This document shows positions 62,558 through 64,000 of a stretch of 64,000 nt of DNA, piece by piece. The DNA comes from Methylosinus trichosporium OB3b (lineage in GTDB: Bacteria; Pseudomonadota; Alphaproteobacteria; Rhizobiales; Beijerinckiaceae), in assembly GCF_002752655.1 (NCBI RefSeq), contig NZ_CP023737.1, forward strand, positions 2,194,001 through 2,258,000, read 5' to 3'. The position numbers and the translations under genes are program-made. Numbering within the stretch: the stretch's first letter is position 1; each line of letters starts with the position of its first letter. The notes beneath the pieces are model-generated. The model did no database searches. It was given only the letters and a program-made list of their open reading frames with translations, and was not told the DNA's origin.

Positions 62558-62770
62558 GTGACGATCCTCCGAATTTTGGTGTGTTATTTGTTGTTACTCG
62601 ATGCGCCGCATCGGCGTGAAGCCTACACCAACTCTTCGGCCGATACAATGTGGCATGAGCGCGCGCGACGAGATTTCGCAGAGCCGCCTCAGACGCGAGC
62701 GAGGGCGCGCGCGATCGCTCCCGAGACGCGGATGGCGCGGCTCGGTTGGGCTTGCGTCATGGTAGCGCGC

Positions 62771-63655
62771 TCAGTCGCGGTGGGCGAGGTAGAATTCGAG
62801 CATGGCGACGGCCGCCCGACGATCGGCGTCGGCGGCGCGGGACAGAGCGGCGGCGTGCAGATCGACGATCCATTGATCGGTGGGCCGGTCGCCGGCGGCC
62901 TCGCGCGCCAGCGTCAGATACATGAGGCCGCGCGCCCGCTGCGGCGGGCCGCCGGCCTCGCCGTTGAACAAGAGATGGCCGAGCAGCGCCTGCGACGGGG
63001 CGTGGCCCTTGCGGGCGGAGAGATCGAGCCAGTTCGCGGCCTGGCGCGCATCCTTGGCGACGCCATTGCCGTCGAGATACATGCGCGCGAGATTATATTG
63101 CGCATCGGCGTTGCCGAAATAGGTGGCGGCGTAGCGGAAGAGATCGAAGGCGTGGCCGACGTCGGGCGCGATCTGCGCCGCGGCGATGCCCTCGAGATAA
63201 TAGACGCCGACGGCGACGAAGGCGCCGGCCGCCATCAGCCGCTCGCGCGGGCTCGGCTCGTCCTCGGCGAAATGCTCCACGAGCTTGGAGAAATAGGAAT
63301 AGGCCTTGGCGTCGTCGCGCACGACGCCGTCGCCGTCCGCATACATGCGGCCGAGCTTCCATTGCGCGAGCGATTCTCCGCCGTCGGCGGCGTAGCGCAA
63401 CGCCTCCAGCGACTTCTTCGTGTTGCCGGCGTGATAATTCTCGAGGCCGATGCGCAGCGCCGCGCGCGGATCCTTGAACATCGGCAGCGGCGCGGCGACC
63501 GCGGCGACATTGCGCGGCTCCGACGCGTCGAAGGCGAGCGCGCGCGAGCCGATGAGAAAGAGGCAGGCGAGGGAGCAGCCGAACGCGGCTCCCCGCATCC
63601 CGCGACGCCCGCCGGGCCGCGCCGTCGACGCAATCCGATGAAGAAACGCCATCAT
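62771..63655 (-). CDS. exoR: Sel1-repeat protein resembling ExoR
   Basis: A 294-aa secreted Sel1/TPR-repeat protein. The repeats include SLEALRYAADGGESLAQWKL, GRMYADGDGVVRDDAKAYSY, QYNLARMYLDGNGVAKDARQ and AANWLDLSARKGHAPSQALL. The order and C-terminal DADRRAAVAMLEF match rhizobial ExoR, the periplasmic inhibitor of the ExoS-ChvI two-component system that controls exopolysaccharide and motility. A signal peptide lies in CSLACLFLIGSRALAFDA. The start at 63655 (MMAFLHR) is a choice; 63598 (MRGAAFGCS) is also possible. No exoS/chvI genes are in the window. Confidence 0.8.
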   Translation of the reverse strand: MMAFLHRIASTARPGGRRGMRGAAFGCSLACLFLIGSRALAFDASEPRNVAAVAAPLPMFKDPRAALRIGLENYHAGNTKKSLEALRYAADGGESLAQWKLGRMYADGDGVVRDDAKAYSYFSKLVEHFAEDEPSPRERLMAAGAFVAVGVYYLEGIAAAQIAPDVGHAFDLFRYAATYFGNADAQYNLARMYLDGNGVAKDARQAANWLDLSARKGHAPSQALLGHLLFNGEAGGPPQRARGLMYLTLAREAAGDRPTDQWIVDLHAAALSRAADADRRAAVAMLEFYLAHRD

Positions 63656-64000
63656 ATCCGGCTTCGACTTTCTGACACGGCAGCCGCCCGCAGACGACGC
63701 ACTCGAACGCATTTTCAGGGCGTCGCCTCCCAAAGGATGCGACGGCCATCGAAACGAGCGCGCCTGTCCTCCGATGCGTCGAGCGCTCCGGAAGTCGTCT
63801 ACGCGTCCTCGATGACCTTGTGACGGCGCCGAGATTAGCGCAGCGTTTATGGCTGAAAAGGGGCGTCGCGCCGTTATCGCCGCGCGCGAAAACTTATCTC
63901 GGCGAGTGTTGCAACAAGGTCACAAATTTCGTGGCGGCGCCGGATGTTTTCGTCCGGATTGCTGCGCGCGCGGCTAAGCGCTGCGCCTTCCGGCGCCGGC
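63656..64000. other. Region upstream of the exoR-like gene, to the window end
   Basis: 345 bp of GC-rich DNA that should contain the exoR-like promoter. The sequence at about 63840-63930 is less GC-rich (GAAAACTTATC, GTTGCAACAAGG) and is the likeliest promoter zone. No gene was recognised; a divergent gene may start beyond the window. Confidence 0.4.

Overview
The window is GC-rich (roughly 65-70% by eye) chromosomal DNA. The alphaproteobacterial sdhCDAB layout, kdpFABC, exoR-like Sel1 protein, FixJ-type regulator, ELM1-family protein, serC-serA pair and many small palindromic intergenic repeats point to the order Hyphomicrobiales (Rhizobiales). A methanotroph or methylotroph relative such as Methylocystaceae is plausible, but nothing here proves it. 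No rRNA, tRNA, CRISPR array, integrase or complete insertion sequence was found.

Layout. 1-5.6 kb: a YggS-type PLP protein (cut by the window edge), an L,D-transpeptidase, an OmpR-type winged-helix protein with a degenerate receiver, a lone cNMP-binding protein, a Gly/Tyr-rich repeat protein, DUF3422 and a small hypothetical. 5.6-15.1 kb (all minus): glyS, DUF559, trxB, ELM1 family, greA and carB, with palindromic repeats between and even inside genes. 15.1-19 kb: a coiled-coil protein, a Cys-rich small protein between imperfect direct repeats, an orphan RHH regulator and a fused APH/P-loop kinase. 19-23.7 kb: the kdp K+ pump operon with an extra KdpF-like micropeptide. 24-28.6 kb: HAD-like protein, rplS, GH25 lysozyme-like lipoprotein, mgtE and a polysaccharide deacetylase. 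28.7-31.5 kb: a 935-aa orphan protein of split base composition, which looks like a pore-forming (Cry-like helical) toxin with a C-terminal beta/gamma-crystallin-like motif. 31.7-40.8 kb: tldD-like protease, modA with a divergent HTH-PBP regulator, truncated haemoglobin, an ABC-2 permease, rpmF, AhpD-like, lysA and lptM. 40.8-46.5 kb: a sulfide/persulfide detoxification island, with an ArsR regulator and peroxiredoxin divergent from persulfide dioxygenase, a YeeE/YedE pair, DUF2892, a fused DUF442-SQR and TauE. 46.5-52.5 kb: acyltransferase-SGNH, infA, maf, a frameshifted cold-shock-like gene, alr and a FixJ-like regulator with a pseudo-receiver. 52.9-57.6 kb: sdhCDAB interrupted by a vapBC-type toxin-antitoxin pair. 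57.6-64 kb: M48 protease, serC-serA, a small membrane protein and an exoR-like gene.

How genes work together. The sulfur island forms a route in which sulfide is oxidised by the SQR domain, persulfide is oxidised by the dioxygenase, sulfur species are moved by YeeE/YedE and TauE, and peroxides are removed by the peroxiredoxin. The divergent ArsR protein probably senses sulfide, and a 19-bp inverted repeat sits over the candidate promoter. modA and the HTH-PBP protein form a divergent oxyanion uptake/regulator unit. The main leads for new biology are the toxin-like 935-aa protein, the palindromic element translated within the ELM1-family gene, and the toxin-antitoxin pair inside sdh.
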